A stretch of DNA of 64,000 nt from Pseudomonadota bacterium (GTDB taxonomy: Bacteria > Pseudomonadota > Gammaproteobacteria > Burkholderiales > REEB80), in contig JAGXAQ010000008.1 of the NCBI GenBank assembly GCA_018971485.1, forward strand, positions 1 to 64,000. Reading direction: 5' to 3'. The notes under the pieces are model-generated. The model was given only the letters and a program-made list of their open reading frames with translations, did not search any database and was not told the origin of the DNA. Made by a program: the position numbers and the translations under genes. Of the stretch, positions 1-9,361 are shown in pieces. Numbering within the stretch: position 1 is the first letter of the stretch; each line of letters opens with the position of its first letter.

Positions 1-693
1 GCATATATACTGGTATCTGGCGTTGTAAAGGTTACTACTGTTGATGAAGACCAGCAGGAAGTCATTCTTGATCAACCGAGTGAGGGAGAAATTTTTGGCT
101 TTTCTTCCATGCTATCTCAAACACCCCATACAAGTGAAGCGACTACATACGAAGAAACCGAATGCATTGAGATGGATCGCAACGATATCCAGAACCTGCT
201 TCATAGCAAACCGGATGCCGGGCTAGATCTCATGATTACCATTAGTAAACAATTTCAAGGAGCGCAACAGCTCATTCGTACCCGGGCAGCCCGCAACCCC
301 AATGAACTGATTGAGGAAAATGAAACACTAGGAGAGCATATCGCCGACCTGGTAGCCTCATTTGGCGGATCATGGAGATTCATCATTCTGTTCGCAACTA
401 TTTTACTTGTTTATACCTTTATCAATGTTCAGTTAGGCCATCAGGCCTGGGATCCATATCCTTTTATTCTGCTCAACCTGTTTTTATCAATGCTTGCAGC
501 CATTCAGGCGCCCGTCATTATGATGAGCCAGAACCGCCAGGATAAAAAGGACAGGTTAAGAAGTGAACCGGATTTTGATGTCAATAGACGTGCGCACGCA
601 GAAATTCAGGGCTTAGCTAACAAAATCAATCTCCTGAATGACAAGCTAGGGGATATTGAAGACCTTCTCAACAAAAACCAGCACAGCCATTAA
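1..693 (+). CDS. Cyclic-nucleotide-binding / DUF1003 membrane protein (5' truncated)
   Basis: The gene is cut by the left edge of the window; the reading frame is open from base 1 and ends at the TAA at 691-693. The first 60 or so visible residues read as the end of a cNMP-binding (CAP-like) beta-barrel, with the phrases LVSGVVKV and EGEIFGFSSML, a typical layout before the C-terminal helix of such domains. The remainder is a DUF1003 domain, with two closely spaced hydrophobic helices (FIILFATILLVYTFINV and FILLNLFLSMLAAIQAPV) and the SQNRQDKKDR segment that follows them in this family. A short helical tail ends the protein. It is probably an inner-membrane protein whose soluble domain senses a ligand. 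The function of DUF1003 is not established. Start and ligand cannot be judged because the N-terminus is missing. Confidence 0.8.
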   Translation, partial: AYILVSGVVKVTTVDEDQQEVILDQPSEGEIFGFSSMLSQTPHTSEATTYEETECIEMDRNDIQNLLHSKPDAGLDLMITISKQFQGAQQLIRTRAARNPNELIEENETLGEHIADLVASFGGSWRFIILFATILLVYTFINVQLGHQAWDPYPFILLNLFLSMLAAIQAPVIMMSQNRQDKKDRLRSEPDFDVNRRAHAEIQGLANKINLLNDKLGDIEDLLNKNQHSH

Positions 694-1274
694 ATACATT
701 TATCGTGCGAACTGAAGCAAAAATACTCGCTCAGTTTGGACTGCTTTGTAATGATTCGTAATTTCAAATCCAACCCAGAAAATGACGCCCAATAGCCATA
801 CTAACAGTCAATAACACTCACCTTTAAAAATTTATCTTCTAAATCCCCTGCTTTTTAAAAACCATACCTTTACTTTCCATCACTATTTTACGTATTCACT
901 AATAAATAGATAAAATAACGATGACATCAGATTGCCATAACAGGCTTTTTTAACTTTGATATCCATCATGTTGTCCTGTTATACCAAACCATATGATGAG
1001 ATCCAAACAAATCTGGTGCCAGCTTGAATAGTGAAACTACAGATATCTTTTATCCAGTTAGCCCCATTTAAAAAATCATTGGATTAAACTATCCTGTTCT
1101 TACCCATGGATTAAAAGCAGGATAGCTCTCCATTACATTTCGTACCAACAAAACATTTGAAAAGATAAATAGGCAAACCCAACCAACCATTACATGACTT
1201 TTGAGAACAGAAGAATACAAGCAATTGAACTACAGGCATCCTATCCTTTCAACCTTCTTCAAGGAACACATAGC
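694..1274. other. AT-rich intergenic region
   Basis: About 580 bases without a convincing gene. An open frame starting at 1194 only extends the downstream VOC gene and lacks a ribosome binding site. The stretch is rich in A/T runs. The only structure seen is an imperfect inverted repeat, CTATCCTG at 1089-1096 and CAGGATAG at 1118-1125, with a 21-base loop. It probably contains the promoter of the following gene, but no clear -35/-10 pair was identified. Confidence 0.5.
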
Positions 1275-1691
1275 ATGCAAATTCAACCTTATCTTTTTTT
1301 CGCCGGACGGTGTGAAGAAGCCATCGGCTATTATCAGAAAACATTGGGGGCCAAAGTTAATTTCCTGATGAGGTTTAAAGAAAGCCCTGATCCCATTCCA
1401 CCTAATAAATTACCCCCGGGGTGGGAAGATAAAATCATGCATGGAAGTTTACAGGTGGGCCACTCTACCTTACTGCTTTCGGATGGACAAAACGCGGGTC
1501 AGCCCGATTTTAGGGGAATTTCGCTAACCCTATCTGTTGATTCAGATGAACAAGCCAAGCTAATCTTCACAAGACTAGCTCAAAACGGGCAAATTAACAT
1601 GCCTCTTGGAGCTACTTTTTTTGCTTCAAGCTTTGGCATGCTGACTGATTACATGGGAGTTACCTGGATGATTATTGCGGGGCAAAAATAA
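1275..1691 (+). CDS. VOC family protein (PhnB/YjdN-like)
   Basis: A 138-residue protein of the vicinal oxygen chelate superfamily, closest in feel to the PhnB/YjdN (glyoxalase-like) group. It begins MQIQPYLFFAGRCEEAIGYY, the usual opening of this group, and continues with a KIMHG element, a LLLSDG strand and the terminal FGMLTDYMGVTWMI segment (compare F-G-x-x-x-D-x-x-G-x-x-W-M-I in homologues). The ATG at 1275 was chosen over an upstream start at 1194 because AAGGA lies about ten bases before it and homologues begin here. Members are usually small dimers that bind a metal or a small ligand; the substrate is generally unknown and cannot be inferred here. It stands alone upstream of the dioxygenase gene on the same strand. 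Confidence 0.8.
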   Translation: MQIQPYLFFAGRCEEAIGYYQKTLGAKVNFLMRFKESPDPIPPNKLPPGWEDKIMHGSLQVGHSTLLLSDGQNAGQPDFRGISLTLSVDSDEQAKLIFTRLAQNGQINMPLGATFFASSFGMLTDYMGVTWMIIAGQK

Positions 1692-1775
1692 TCAACTCCC
1701 TGCACACCTTAATAATAAGTTAACCATGGATTCCTATCAGAAGGAATTTTCAATACACATGGAGACACCTGTTCA

Positions 1776-2576
1776 ATGAAAATCAAAACTCAACCTGTCT
1801 TATTTATCTCTCATGGGGGAGGGCCATGGCCTTATATTGAAGACATGCGACCCCACTTTGCCAGAACTACCTATGGATTGCGAAAATTAGCCAATGAACT
1901 ACCCCAGGTTCCCAGCGCGGTGATTATAGTATCCGGCCATTGGCAAACACCAGGATTTCAGGTCTCAAGTTCAGCTCACCCGGCCATGGAATATGATTAT
2001 TCCGGCTTTCCGGAACATACTTATCACATTTCCTACCCGGCTCCTGGTTCCCCTGAATTAGCACAGAAAATAATAGACACACTCGCACTGAAAAATCTGT
2101 CTTGCCAAGCCAACCCTGAGCGTGGGCTGGATCATGGAATATTTGTTCCGATGGTCATCATGTTTCCTGAAGCAAATATTCCAATCGTAAGCCTGTCTAT
2201 CCGGTCAAGCTTTAATGCTGCCGAACATCTTGTTCTGGGTGACGCTCTTTCATGTTTACGCCATGAAAATGTTTTGATTATTGGCAGTGGCCTGAGTTAC
2301 CACAACTTGCGCCAATTTGGCAGCACTGAAGCCGGAATTGTATCGAAAACATTTGAGGACTGGCTTTTTACCACTCTCACTCATCCAGACAAAACGATAC
2401 GGAACCATAGACTAATTAAATGGGAACAGGCCCCTGAAGCCAGAAAAGCACACCCCCGGGAAGATCACCTCATTCCTTTAATGGTCATCGCTGGAGCTGC
2501 AGGAGATGAGCCAGGGGAAAGGGTCATCCTTGATGAGGTCTGGAATGTAACCATGAGCTCCTATCGCTTTGGCTGA
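1776..2576 (+). CDS. ygiD: DODA-type extradiol ring-cleavage dioxygenase (YgiD-like)
   Basis: A 266-residue member of the LigB/DODA family of extradiol dioxygenases, cytoplasmic metalloenzymes that open catecholic rings (the E. coli homologue YgiD acts on DOPA in vitro). Visible metal and acid-base histidines are H13 in FISHGGGP, H55 in SGHWQ, H176 in GLSYHN and H231 in REDHLIPL; the RGLDHGIFVP block is also typical. Length matches the family (about 260 residues). It follows the VOC gene on the same strand after 84 bases. Its 3' end overlaps by 16 bases the convergent DUF2789 gene. The natural substrate is unknown; many bacterial members are annotated only as class III aromatic dioxygenases. 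Confidence 0.88.
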   Translation: MKIKTQPVLFISHGGGPWPYIEDMRPHFARTTYGLRKLANELPQVPSAVIIVSGHWQTPGFQVSSSAHPAMEYDYSGFPEHTYHISYPAPGSPELAQKIIDTLALKNLSCQANPERGLDHGIFVPMVIMFPEANIPIVSLSIRSSFNAAEHLVLGDALSCLRHENVLIIGSGLSYHNLRQFGSTEAGIVSKTFEDWLFTTLTHPDKTIRNHRLIKWEQAPEARKAHPREDHLIPLMVIAGAAGDEPGERVILDEVWNVTMSSYRFG

Positions 2577-2818
2577 TTACCATCATAACCATGCAAGCAC
2601 AGGTTCAGCTCATCAATAATTTCAGCCCAGTCTGCATCGCCTTGAGCCTCTTCCCACAAAAACTGGGCTTGAGCAGCATTCCAAAAAGGGGCCTCGCTTA
2701 ACAATACCGCCTTATTCAATCCCCGGTGATCCAGAATAAACCGCTCAATATAACCAGCATCCGAAGGCATCCCCATCTGTGCAAAAAGCTGTTCCATGGA
2801 ATGATTAGGTGGATTCAT
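2561..2818 (-). CDS. DUF2789 family protein
   Basis: A small soluble protein of 85 residues. The pattern MEQLFAQMGMPSDAGYIERFI, followed by LSEAPFWNAAQAQFLWEEA and DADWAEIIDELNLCLH, is the signature of DUF2789, a proteobacterial family of unknown function. The ATG at 2818 was preferred over one seven codons upstream because AAGGAG sits five bases before it. The gene converges on the dioxygenase gene, and the two 3' ends overlap by 16 bases, so both strands are coding there. No catalytic motif can be recognised. Confidence 0.85.
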   Translation of the reverse strand: MNPPNHSMEQLFAQMGMPSDAGYIERFILDHRGLNKAVLLSEAPFWNAAQAQFLWEEAQGDADWAEIIDELNLCLHGYDGNQPKR

Positions 2819-2927
2819 AGCTCCTTCACTGTCAAACACAGCAGATTAAACATCTACTCTAAGCCATATATTGATTAACAGACTTCTGAATATAAGACAA
2901 CAGTAGCTTATATGTCCAGGTTTAGGG

Positions 2928-4775
2928 TCATTCATCGATCTGCATTTCAAGTTTCAGCCAGGACTCTTCAAGCTCCTCTACAGTCTTTTCAAGTTCTCGC
3001 CGTTGCTCGGTCAATTCAATCAGCGCCAGGCCATCTTTCTGAACGTACAGTTTCGGACTACCAAGACAGTCATCAATATTTTTTAATTCCTGCTGCAAAT
3101 GAACCAGTTCAGTTTCAAGCTTCGCCTGCTTCGAAAGAAGCGCCTTTTTTCTCAACTTCAAGACAGGTCGTGTCATACCCGGTTTCAGACTGCCCTCAGA
3201 AGAAGAAGCCATCTTGACTTTTACCCAATCAGCATAGTCATCCAAATCACCTTCAAACAACCGGACAGACTGATCTGATACCACCCATAATTCATCCGGG
3301 ACCATTTTCATGAGAGCCCGATCATGAGAAATCAATACCACTGCTCCGGCATACTCCTCAAGGGCCAGTGCCAAAGCATCCCGCATATCCAGATCCAGAT
3401 GGTTAGTCGGTTCATCCAATAATAATACATGAGGCCGCTGCCATGCGAGCAAAGCCAGGGCCAAACGGCTTTTTTCACCTCCTGAAAAATGTGCTACAAC
3501 GCGATTCTCGCGATCTCCTCCCAAACCAAATGTACCCAAGAAGGTACGCAGTACTAAAACAGGTTCATCTGGAGCCAATTTCTGGAGATGCTCAAGAGGT
3601 GTGGCAAAACCATCCAGTGCTTCAAGCTGATGCTGTGAAAAATATCCAATCCGTACGGATGGATTCACTTCAATTTGCCCTTGCTGAGGAAACAGATCTC
3701 CGGTTAATAATTTGATAAAACTTGTTTTTCCGGCTCCATTCTGGCCTAACAATCCAATTCGATCACCCTGTAAAAGTCTAAAATTAGTTCGCTTGAACAA
3801 CAAAGGTTGCCCTTCGTAACCAAATGCTAAATCAGTACAGCACATTAATACCTGTGGACTGGATTCCGGCGCCTCAATTCGAAGCTCGAAATGCTGGACA
3901 TGGCTATAGATCGGGGCAAGTCTGGTTAATCTTTCTAATGCTTTAAGTCGGCTTTGTGCCTGTTTGGCCTTAGTTGCCTTGGCACGGAACCGTCGAACAA
4001 AGTCTTCTAAATGAGCTACCTTAGATTGTTGGATCTGAAGCGCATGTTTATGCTGGCTCAAGCGCTCAGCATGGGTCCTCTCGAAATCATCATAATTTCC
4101 TGTATATAAATCAATAGCATAATTCTGAATATGGGCGATTTTATCCACACAGGCATTAAGAAAAATCCGATCATGTGAAACAATAATCATACTGCCAGGA
4201 TAAGACAGAAGATAGGATTCAAGCCAGATAATGGCTTCCATGTCTAAATGATTGGTTGGCTCATCAAGCAAAAGCAAATCAGCCCGTTTCATCAATGCCC
4301 TGGCCAAATTAACCCTCATACGCCACCCACCTGACAGATCAGAAACGAGGCCAGTCATTTGTGCAGAAGAAAAACCCAGTCCATGCAAAAGCCTGGCTGC
4401 CCTTGAACGGGCACTATACCCATCAATAGCTTCATAATAATTGTGTGCCTCAAACCACATCTCGTCATGCTTCTTGCTAGCCAAGACCCGCTCTATTTCA
4501 CGCAACTGAACATCACCATCAATTACAAAATCAAGAACGCTGCGCTCCACTTTAAACAATTCTTGTTCAACATAAGCCATTGCCTTTCCAGACTGAAAAT
4601 CGATTTGGCCACTGTCCACATCAAGCTGGCCTAGCAACAAACGAAAAAATGTAGATTTACCACAACCATTACAACCAACCAGACCCAATCGCTGGCCTTC
4701 AAACACCTGTAGCGAAACCCTTTTAAACAAGGGCTCTCCAGCAATTGAGTAACTCATGTCCCTGATTTCTAGCAT
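2928..4775 (-). CDS. ABC-F family ATPase (YheS-like)
   Basis: A 615-residue soluble protein with two ABC nucleotide-binding domains and no membrane segment, so an ABC-F ribosome-associated ATPase rather than a transporter. Domain 1 has Walker A GCNGCGKST at residues 34-42, the signature LSGGW, and Walker B LLLLDEPTNHLD. A charged linker with FRAKATKAKQAQSR follows. Domain 2 has GQNGAGKTS, FSGGEKSR and a second LLLDEPTNHLD. The C-terminal 70 residues form a strongly charged coiled coil (KQAKLETELVHLQQELKN). Size and layout fit the YheS group of ABC-F proteins, which act on translating ribosomes. The gene stands alone, divergent from trxC. Confidence 0.9.
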   Translation of the reverse strand: MLEIRDMSYSIAGEPLFKRVSLQVFEGQRLGLVGCNGCGKSTFFRLLLGQLDVDSGQIDFQSGKAMAYVEQELFKVERSVLDFVIDGDVQLREIERVLASKKHDEMWFEAHNYYEAIDGYSARSRAARLLHGLGFSSAQMTGLVSDLSGGWRMRVNLARALMKRADLLLLDEPTNHLDMEAIIWLESYLLSYPGSMIIVSHDRIFLNACVDKIAHIQNYAIDLYTGNYDDFERTHAERLSQHKHALQIQQSKVAHLEDFVRRFRAKATKAKQAQSRLKALERLTRLAPIYSHVQHFELRIEAPESSPQVLMCCTDLAFGYEGQPLLFKRTNFRLLQGDRIGLLGQNGAGKTSFIKLLTGDLFPQQGQIEVNPSVRIGYFSQHQLEALDGFATPLEHLQKLAPDEPVLVLRTFLGTFGLGGDRENRVVAHFSGGEKSRLALALLAWQRPHVLLLDEPTNHLDLDMRDALALALEEYAGAVVLISHDRALMKMVPDELWVVSDQSVRLFEGDLDDYADWVKVKMASSSEGSLKPGMTRPVLKLRKKALLSKQAKLETELVHLQQELKNIDDCLGSPKLYVQKDGLALIELTEQRRELEKTVEELEESWLKLEMQIDE

Positions 4776-4913
4776 GAAGCTATTCTAACAGAAGACAGGC
4801 CGCCTTCCCATTTAGCCCTCCCTTTAAATTTCTTCTTGCTTATAAAGCAGGTAACTTGAAATTCCTTTCACATCACACCATCTTGTTTATTAGACATATT
4901 TGATGAACCTATC

Positions 4914-5354
4914 ATGAACCTGCATCTGATTTGCCCTTACTGCCAGACTATTAACCAAATTCCCGGGCACCGCCTGTCACAGCAACCAAAATGCGGAAAA
5001 TGCCATGGATTTTTATTCAGTGCTCGCCCAATTGAATTGGGTGCAGATAACTGGCCACGTTATCTAGCCCATACCGGTGTACCAATGCTAATCGATTTCT
5101 GGGCTCCCTGGTGTGGCCCATGTAAATTAATGGGCCCTGCTTTTGAGCAGGCCTGCAAAGAACTGGAACCCAAGATATTACTCGGGAAAATCAATACGGA
5201 AAACGAGAAGACCCTGGCAGCCCAGTTTGGCATCAAGAGCATCCCGACACTCATTCTTTTCGTTAATGGAGCAGAAATTTCGCGCCAAAGTGGCGCCATG
5301 GGCAAACAGGACATTATCAGGTGGGTTCAAGATAAGCTCAGGCCAGCCTCATGA
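4914..5354 (+). CDS. trxC: Thioredoxin 2 (TrxC)
   Basis: A 146-residue cytoplasmic thioredoxin that reduces protein disulfides. The catalytic WCGPC motif is at residues 66-70 within a normal thioredoxin fold, with the cis-proline region SIPTL further on. The N-terminal 35 residues carry two CxxC pairs, C7/C10 and C27/C30, which form the zinc-binding extension that separates TrxC from TrxA. The length agrees with E. coli TrxC (139). The gene is divergent from the ABC-F gene with 138 bases between them and convergent with galE. TrxC is often under peroxide control, but no OxyR-like site was identified here. Confidence 0.93.
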   Translation: MNLHLICPYCQTINQIPGHRLSQQPKCGKCHGFLFSARPIELGADNWPRYLAHTGVPMLIDFWAPWCGPCKLMGPAFEQACKELEPKILLGKINTENEKTLAAQFGIKSIPTLILFVNGAEISRQSGAMGKQDIIRWVQDKLRPAS

Positions 5355-5414
5355 AAAATCCGGGACAAAAATATTAACCTCATCCTGAATCTTTCTATAC
5401 TTTCCCAGGGTGCT

Positions 5415-6386
5415 TTACTGTTGCATGCATGCAAAATTCCATGCATGACTAATAATTGAATCCAGTGCAGGATAATGAGGCTGCCATCCTAATTCAACCT
5501 GTGCACGAGTTGCATCAGCTACAAGATGAGATGGATCTCCAGCACGCCGTGCGACTATCTGAAAGGGCACTGGCTTTCCAGTAACCCGTTTGACCGCCTC
5601 TAGCACCTCCCAAACTGAAAAGCCATGCCCATTACCCAAATTATAAGCGCTACTGGGTGCACCGCTCATCAATGCCTGAAATGCCAGCAGATGAGCAACA
5701 CATAAATCGGTAACGTGAATATAGTCCCGGATACAGCTTCCATCTGCCGTATCATAATCTGTACCAAATATTGTAACTGGATCGGCTTTACCTGCAGCCG
5801 CCTTGAGTAGCAATGGTATCAGATGGGTTTCAGGCAGATGACGCTCCCCTGCCCGCCCCAGCGGATCAGCGCCTGCTGCATTGAAGTAACGCAGACTAAT
5901 CGATTTAAGATCATAAGCTCGTTCATAATCTTGCAGAATCTGCTCCACCATCCATTTACCTTTTCCATAAGGGTTCACCGGATTCTTAGGGTGATCTTCA
6001 GTAATGGGGATGACCTGTGGTTCTCCATAAACTGCTGCTGATGAGGAAAAAACCAGTTTTTTAATCTTATGACGCACCATGGCATTCAACAGGATGATCG
6101 TATTGACCAGGTTATTTTCATAATAGGGGGCGGGTTCTAGAATTGATTCGGCCACCTGGATAAAAGAGGCAAAATGCATGACACCATCAAAATTCATCCT
6201 GCCAAACAAATCATCAAGCAGGGTCGAGTCTGCTATGTTTCCCTTAACCAGGGGGACTCCTTGCACTGCATCTGCATGGCCTTTCGACAAATCGTCCAGT
6301 ACCAGAACGTCATGACCTGTCTCAACAAGTGCCAGAACCATATGGGAACCAATATAACCTGCCCCGCCTACCACCATGATCCGCAT
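5415..6386 (-). CDS. galE: UDP-glucose 4-epimerase
   Basis: A 323-residue short-chain dehydrogenase-type epimerase interconverting UDP-glucose and UDP-galactose in the cytoplasm. The Rossmann NAD-binding motif GGAGYIGSH is at residues 7-15. The catalytic serine region is SSSAAVYG at about 114-121, and Y140 with K144 (YGKGK) forms the YxxxK pair. LRYFNAAGADP and IRDYIHVTDL are further GalE hallmarks. It lies 50 bases downstream of the large glycosyltransferase fusion on the same strand and is probably co-transcribed with it, supplying UDP-galactose for that polysaccharide or glycan. Confidence 0.95.
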   Translation of the reverse strand: MRIMVVGGAGYIGSHMVLALVETGHDVLVLDDLSKGHADAVQGVPLVKGNIADSTLLDDLFGRMNFDGVMHFASFIQVAESILEPAPYYENNLVNTIILLNAMVRHKIKKLVFSSSAAVYGEPQVIPITEDHPKNPVNPYGKGKWMVEQILQDYERAYDLKSISLRYFNAAGADPLGRAGERHLPETHLIPLLLKAAAGKADPVTIFGTDYDTADGSCIRDYIHVTDLCVAHLLAFQALMSGAPSSAYNLGNGHGFSVWEVLEAVKRVTGKPVPFQIVARRAGDPSHLVADATRAQVELGWQPHYPALDSIISHAWNFACMQQ

Positions 6387-6436
6387 ATTATCCAGCCCTT
6401 TCGACCACCAACAAAATAGTTTTCCCTTGTTTGTCT

Positions 6437-9361
6437 CTAAGATACAGTTGGGACAAGAACCCAGGCATATCGAACAGGCAATGCATCAGACTTTAAGAAA
6501 CGAACAATTCGCGTGTAAAAAGGATGCAGGTACCATCCAATATCGGTCCACACCTGAAAAGTAGTACTAGGCTCTTTAACAGAATAAAACAGTATGCATT
6601 TTGAAATACACGGCAACAGATTTTTTAATGTATCTCTCCATTGAGACAGATCAAACTCACCTTCACCCGCATCGCAGATTAGGCAATCAAAAGATTCTTC
6701 TAAAGCTATATTTTCAGATAGGCAGAAAGAAAATTCAGTTGGGCGATCAGTCAAGAAATGGGCATCCAGATAACTGACCCGATTAAAACCTATCTGACGA
6801 AGCTGGTTCACCCATGCTGCCTCATCCTGTCCAATATGCAAGGCCGTATCCAGGTTCAACCTTCTCATCAGATCCTGATATTCCGGAAAAACCATGCTTG
6901 AGGTCTGACCGAGGACTAACTGCTCCATCATATTCGTTAAAACGGATGGCAAGGAATCCACATAAAGATGATCATACTGATGTACAAAACCAACGGCAAA
7001 AGGATCAGCCACGATCACTGTGTCATCTACCCTCGTATAACCTGTTGATTGAGCATAATTCAAGGATATTACAGCTAACTCATCTTCAGTCAGGCAAGGG
7101 TTTTGTTTAAGGCGATCATAAAGAGCATGCCAGTGCCAAGCTTCAGAAGTCTTAGCGATATCGGGATTTTTAGAAAGATTGGCAAGCCAGCCGGATAAAA
7201 TCTTGCAGGATAACTGGCGGGAACTGCGAACAGGGAAATGGGCCAATCTCACACCAGATAACAGGGTATGGGACAATGAAGTCTTATCTGTCTGGGATAC
7301 GGAATGATTACCTTCAGCAATCTCAACCGTCTCAGGATCGATTGCACCAGACACGACTACCTTATAATATCCAGGCGTTTCCTGCTGGCGCCGGAATATC
7401 ATCCTGGCCAGAGTTGACGCCGGGTATTGCCCATCCTGCACAGGCTGGTAAACATAGGTACTCCAGGCTAGAACACCATGATGTCCGGATGGAAGATGGC
7501 CTAGTTCCTCTTCCAATGCAGCCCGGGTAGGGGCCATGATGAATTCATCAGCATCAAGAGCAAAAAGGTAATCCGGACTAAAAACCAGACAGGCCTGTCT
7601 GCATAACTGGCTCATCCGCCTACTTTGAAAATGGCCAAACAGCGGATCATCCTGAACTACCACTGACAGGCCTTCACGTTGCAGCTGGACCAAAATTTCA
7701 CGCGTACCATCAACTGAACCATTATCTACAATAAGAAGGGCATCCAAAAAACGCAGGTTATGCCGGACAAATGACTCAATCACATCTCCCTCATTCCTAA
7801 CGACAGATAACCCTACCAGAACCAATCGAGCCTGGACTGGCTCTGGTTCAAGCAAAGGGGCTTTAACAGGAGTACAAGCCAGAGCAGGGCCAGGTTGAAC
7901 CTGGCTGACCATTTCCATTTCACTAGGGGTTAAACGACGTTTTTTCAACTCAACCAGCATTGAGTCTACCGCCCGGGGAACGGCGGCAATTTTCTCCACA
8001 GGCTCCCCTTTTTTATGTAAGACCTCACCAGCCGGGCTTAACATATACTGAAGTGATGCGAGCTCAAAACGCCAGCGGTTCCAACCTAAATACCAAAACC
8101 AGTCCGTATAATACAGCCAGCTTTTCTCATTAAAGGCGCGCACATGCGTTGGATCCTGCCAAGCACCATAGGACAAATCATACGGCACATTAATCCGAAA
8201 AATTCCGCCCTCCTTCAATAAGGCAAGACAATTGGTCATGGTCATGACCAAATCATTTACATGTTCCAAAACATCGAAGGCTTGAATAAGATCAAAATGG
8301 CCTTCCTGCAGATGTACGTCTCCAAAACGCCTGGTTTTGAAATATAAGCCTGATAGCGGAATGGCCTGACTAATGTCATGAATGACATCCGGATTCCAGG
8401 CCGGATTAATATCCATGTTAAGAAAATCTTCCTTGCTATCTTTCCCGCTTCCTAAATTGAGTTTTAATGGTAAATCCAGTTGACTGGATTTAAGCTGCAT
8501 CGTTTCAAACAAAGCCTGTTTCAATATGGCACTTTGTGGTTTATCGCGTATCAGGCGGAACCCGCTTTGGGCAATAGATTGCCTGCGTTCTGGATCTGCA
8601 GCCAAATCAATACAGGTCTTGACCAGGTTATCATAAGACACCAAGGCCAGACCTGTCGAAAAAGCGTCTTCCATGGGATCCGGGCCCGATTCAGAGACTA
8701 CACAAACCTGATTGGCTAACAGATAGAAAATACGAACTATTTCGAAAATTTTAGATTCATAAAAATGAATATTCAGAACAACTTTTGAACGGGCTATCAA
8801 GGCATCCCGTTCTTGTCCATACACGCCAAAAAGACGAACAACCTTAAGGCCTTGTGCTTCCAAAGCATCTAGAATAACCTGGCGTCTCTGATTCATGGAG
8901 CCATAAAACAACACATCAATATCTTCATCCTGACGGACAATTCGACTTAATTGTGGCACATATCCAAGCGAAACATGACGCACCAAACCAATGTTATGTT
9001 CTTGCATATAGGCAATATTACGTTCACTGTAATCCCAGACCTCATGACTGCGAAGCAAGTCAAGATAGAAATCCTCCAGCCAAACTGAATCTGGATCCAT
9101 TTGCTCCAGATTGAAAATGATGGCTTCAGGATTCACTGAAACAGGGGGCATTTTCGCCAATAAATTAGCCCCCAGCAATACAGGACGGCGACCTGGCTCA
9201 TTAAGATTTGCCGTAACAATCGAATCAATTCCCAATTCAAGCAAACCAAAATGGAGTGCTTCAGCTACCTCAATCAACCCAAGGATATGGGGATAATCAG
9301 GTGGTGCCACCAAGGTAATGGCAAATTTTTCCGACACACTCACTGACTTGAAAGCATCCAT
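6437..9361 (-). CDS. Three-domain glycosyltransferase-methyltransferase-glycosyltransferase fusion
   Basis: A 974-residue protein with no signal peptide or clear membrane segment. Residues 1 to about 285 resemble a GT-B-type (CgeB-like) glycosyltransferase, with DVLFYGSMNQRR, SKVVLNIHFYESKIFE and the SESGPDP donor-site region. Residues 298 to about 430 are a class I SAM methyltransferase: LNLGSGKDS at 301-309, FDVLEHVNDL, and LLKEGGIFRINVPYD. Residues 515 to about 760 are a GT-A/family 2-like transferase with VVRNEGD at 520-526, VDNGSVDGT at 545-553 and the metal site LDADEF at 602-607. The last 170 residues are unassigned. It probably builds and methylates part of a cell-surface glycan. The ATG at 9361 follows a very G-rich SD at unusually short distance, so the exact start is uncertain. 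galE follows in the same direction. Confidence 0.8.
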   Translation of the reverse strand: MDAFKSVSVSEKFAITLVAPPDYPHILGLIEVAEALHFGLLELGIDSIVTANLNEPGRRPVLLGANLLAKMPPVSVNPEAIIFNLEQMDPDSVWLEDFYLDLLRSHEVWDYSERNIAYMQEHNIGLVRHVSLGYVPQLSRIVRQDEDIDVLFYGSMNQRRQVILDALEAQGLKVVRLFGVYGQERDALIARSKVVLNIHFYESKIFEIVRIFYLLANQVCVVSESGPDPMEDAFSTGLALVSYDNLVKTCIDLAADPERRQSIAQSGFRLIRDKPQSAILKQALFETMQLKSSQLDLPLKLNLGSGKDSKEDFLNMDINPAWNPDVIHDISQAIPLSGLYFKTRRFGDVHLQEGHFDLIQAFDVLEHVNDLVMTMTNCLALLKEGGIFRINVPYDLSYGAWQDPTHVRAFNEKSWLYYTDWFWYLGWNRWRFELASLQYMLSPAGEVLHKKGEPVEKIAAVPRAVDSMLVELKKRRLTPSEMEMVSQVQPGPALACTPVKAPLLEPEPVQARLVLVGLSVVRNEGDVIESFVRHNLRFLDALLIVDNGSVDGTREILVQLQREGLSVVVQDDPLFGHFQSRRMSQLCRQACLVFSPDYLFALDADEFIMAPTRAALEEELGHLPSGHHGVLAWSTYVYQPVQDGQYPASTLARMIFRRQQETPGYYKVVVSGAIDPETVEIAEGNHSVSQTDKTSLSHTLLSGVRLAHFPVRSSRQLSCKILSGWLANLSKNPDIAKTSEAWHWHALYDRLKQNPCLTEDELAVISLNYAQSTGYTRVDDTVIVADPFAVGFVHQYDHLYVDSLPSVLTNMMEQLVLGQTSSMVFPEYQDLMRRLNLDTALHIGQDEAAWVNQLRQIGFNRVSYLDAHFLTDRPTEFSFCLSENIALEESFDCLICDAGEGEFDLSQWRDTLKNLLPCISKCILFYSVKEPSTTFQVWTDIGWYLHPFYTRIVRFLKSDALPVRYAWVLVPTVS

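Noticed and set aside
1194-1274. Upstream start adding 27 residues to the VOC protein
   Set aside because: Homologues begin at the ATG 1275 and an SD is present only there.
5424-5450. GCATGCATGC repeats near the galE end as a terminator
   Set aside because: They do not form a stem followed by a U tract on either strand.
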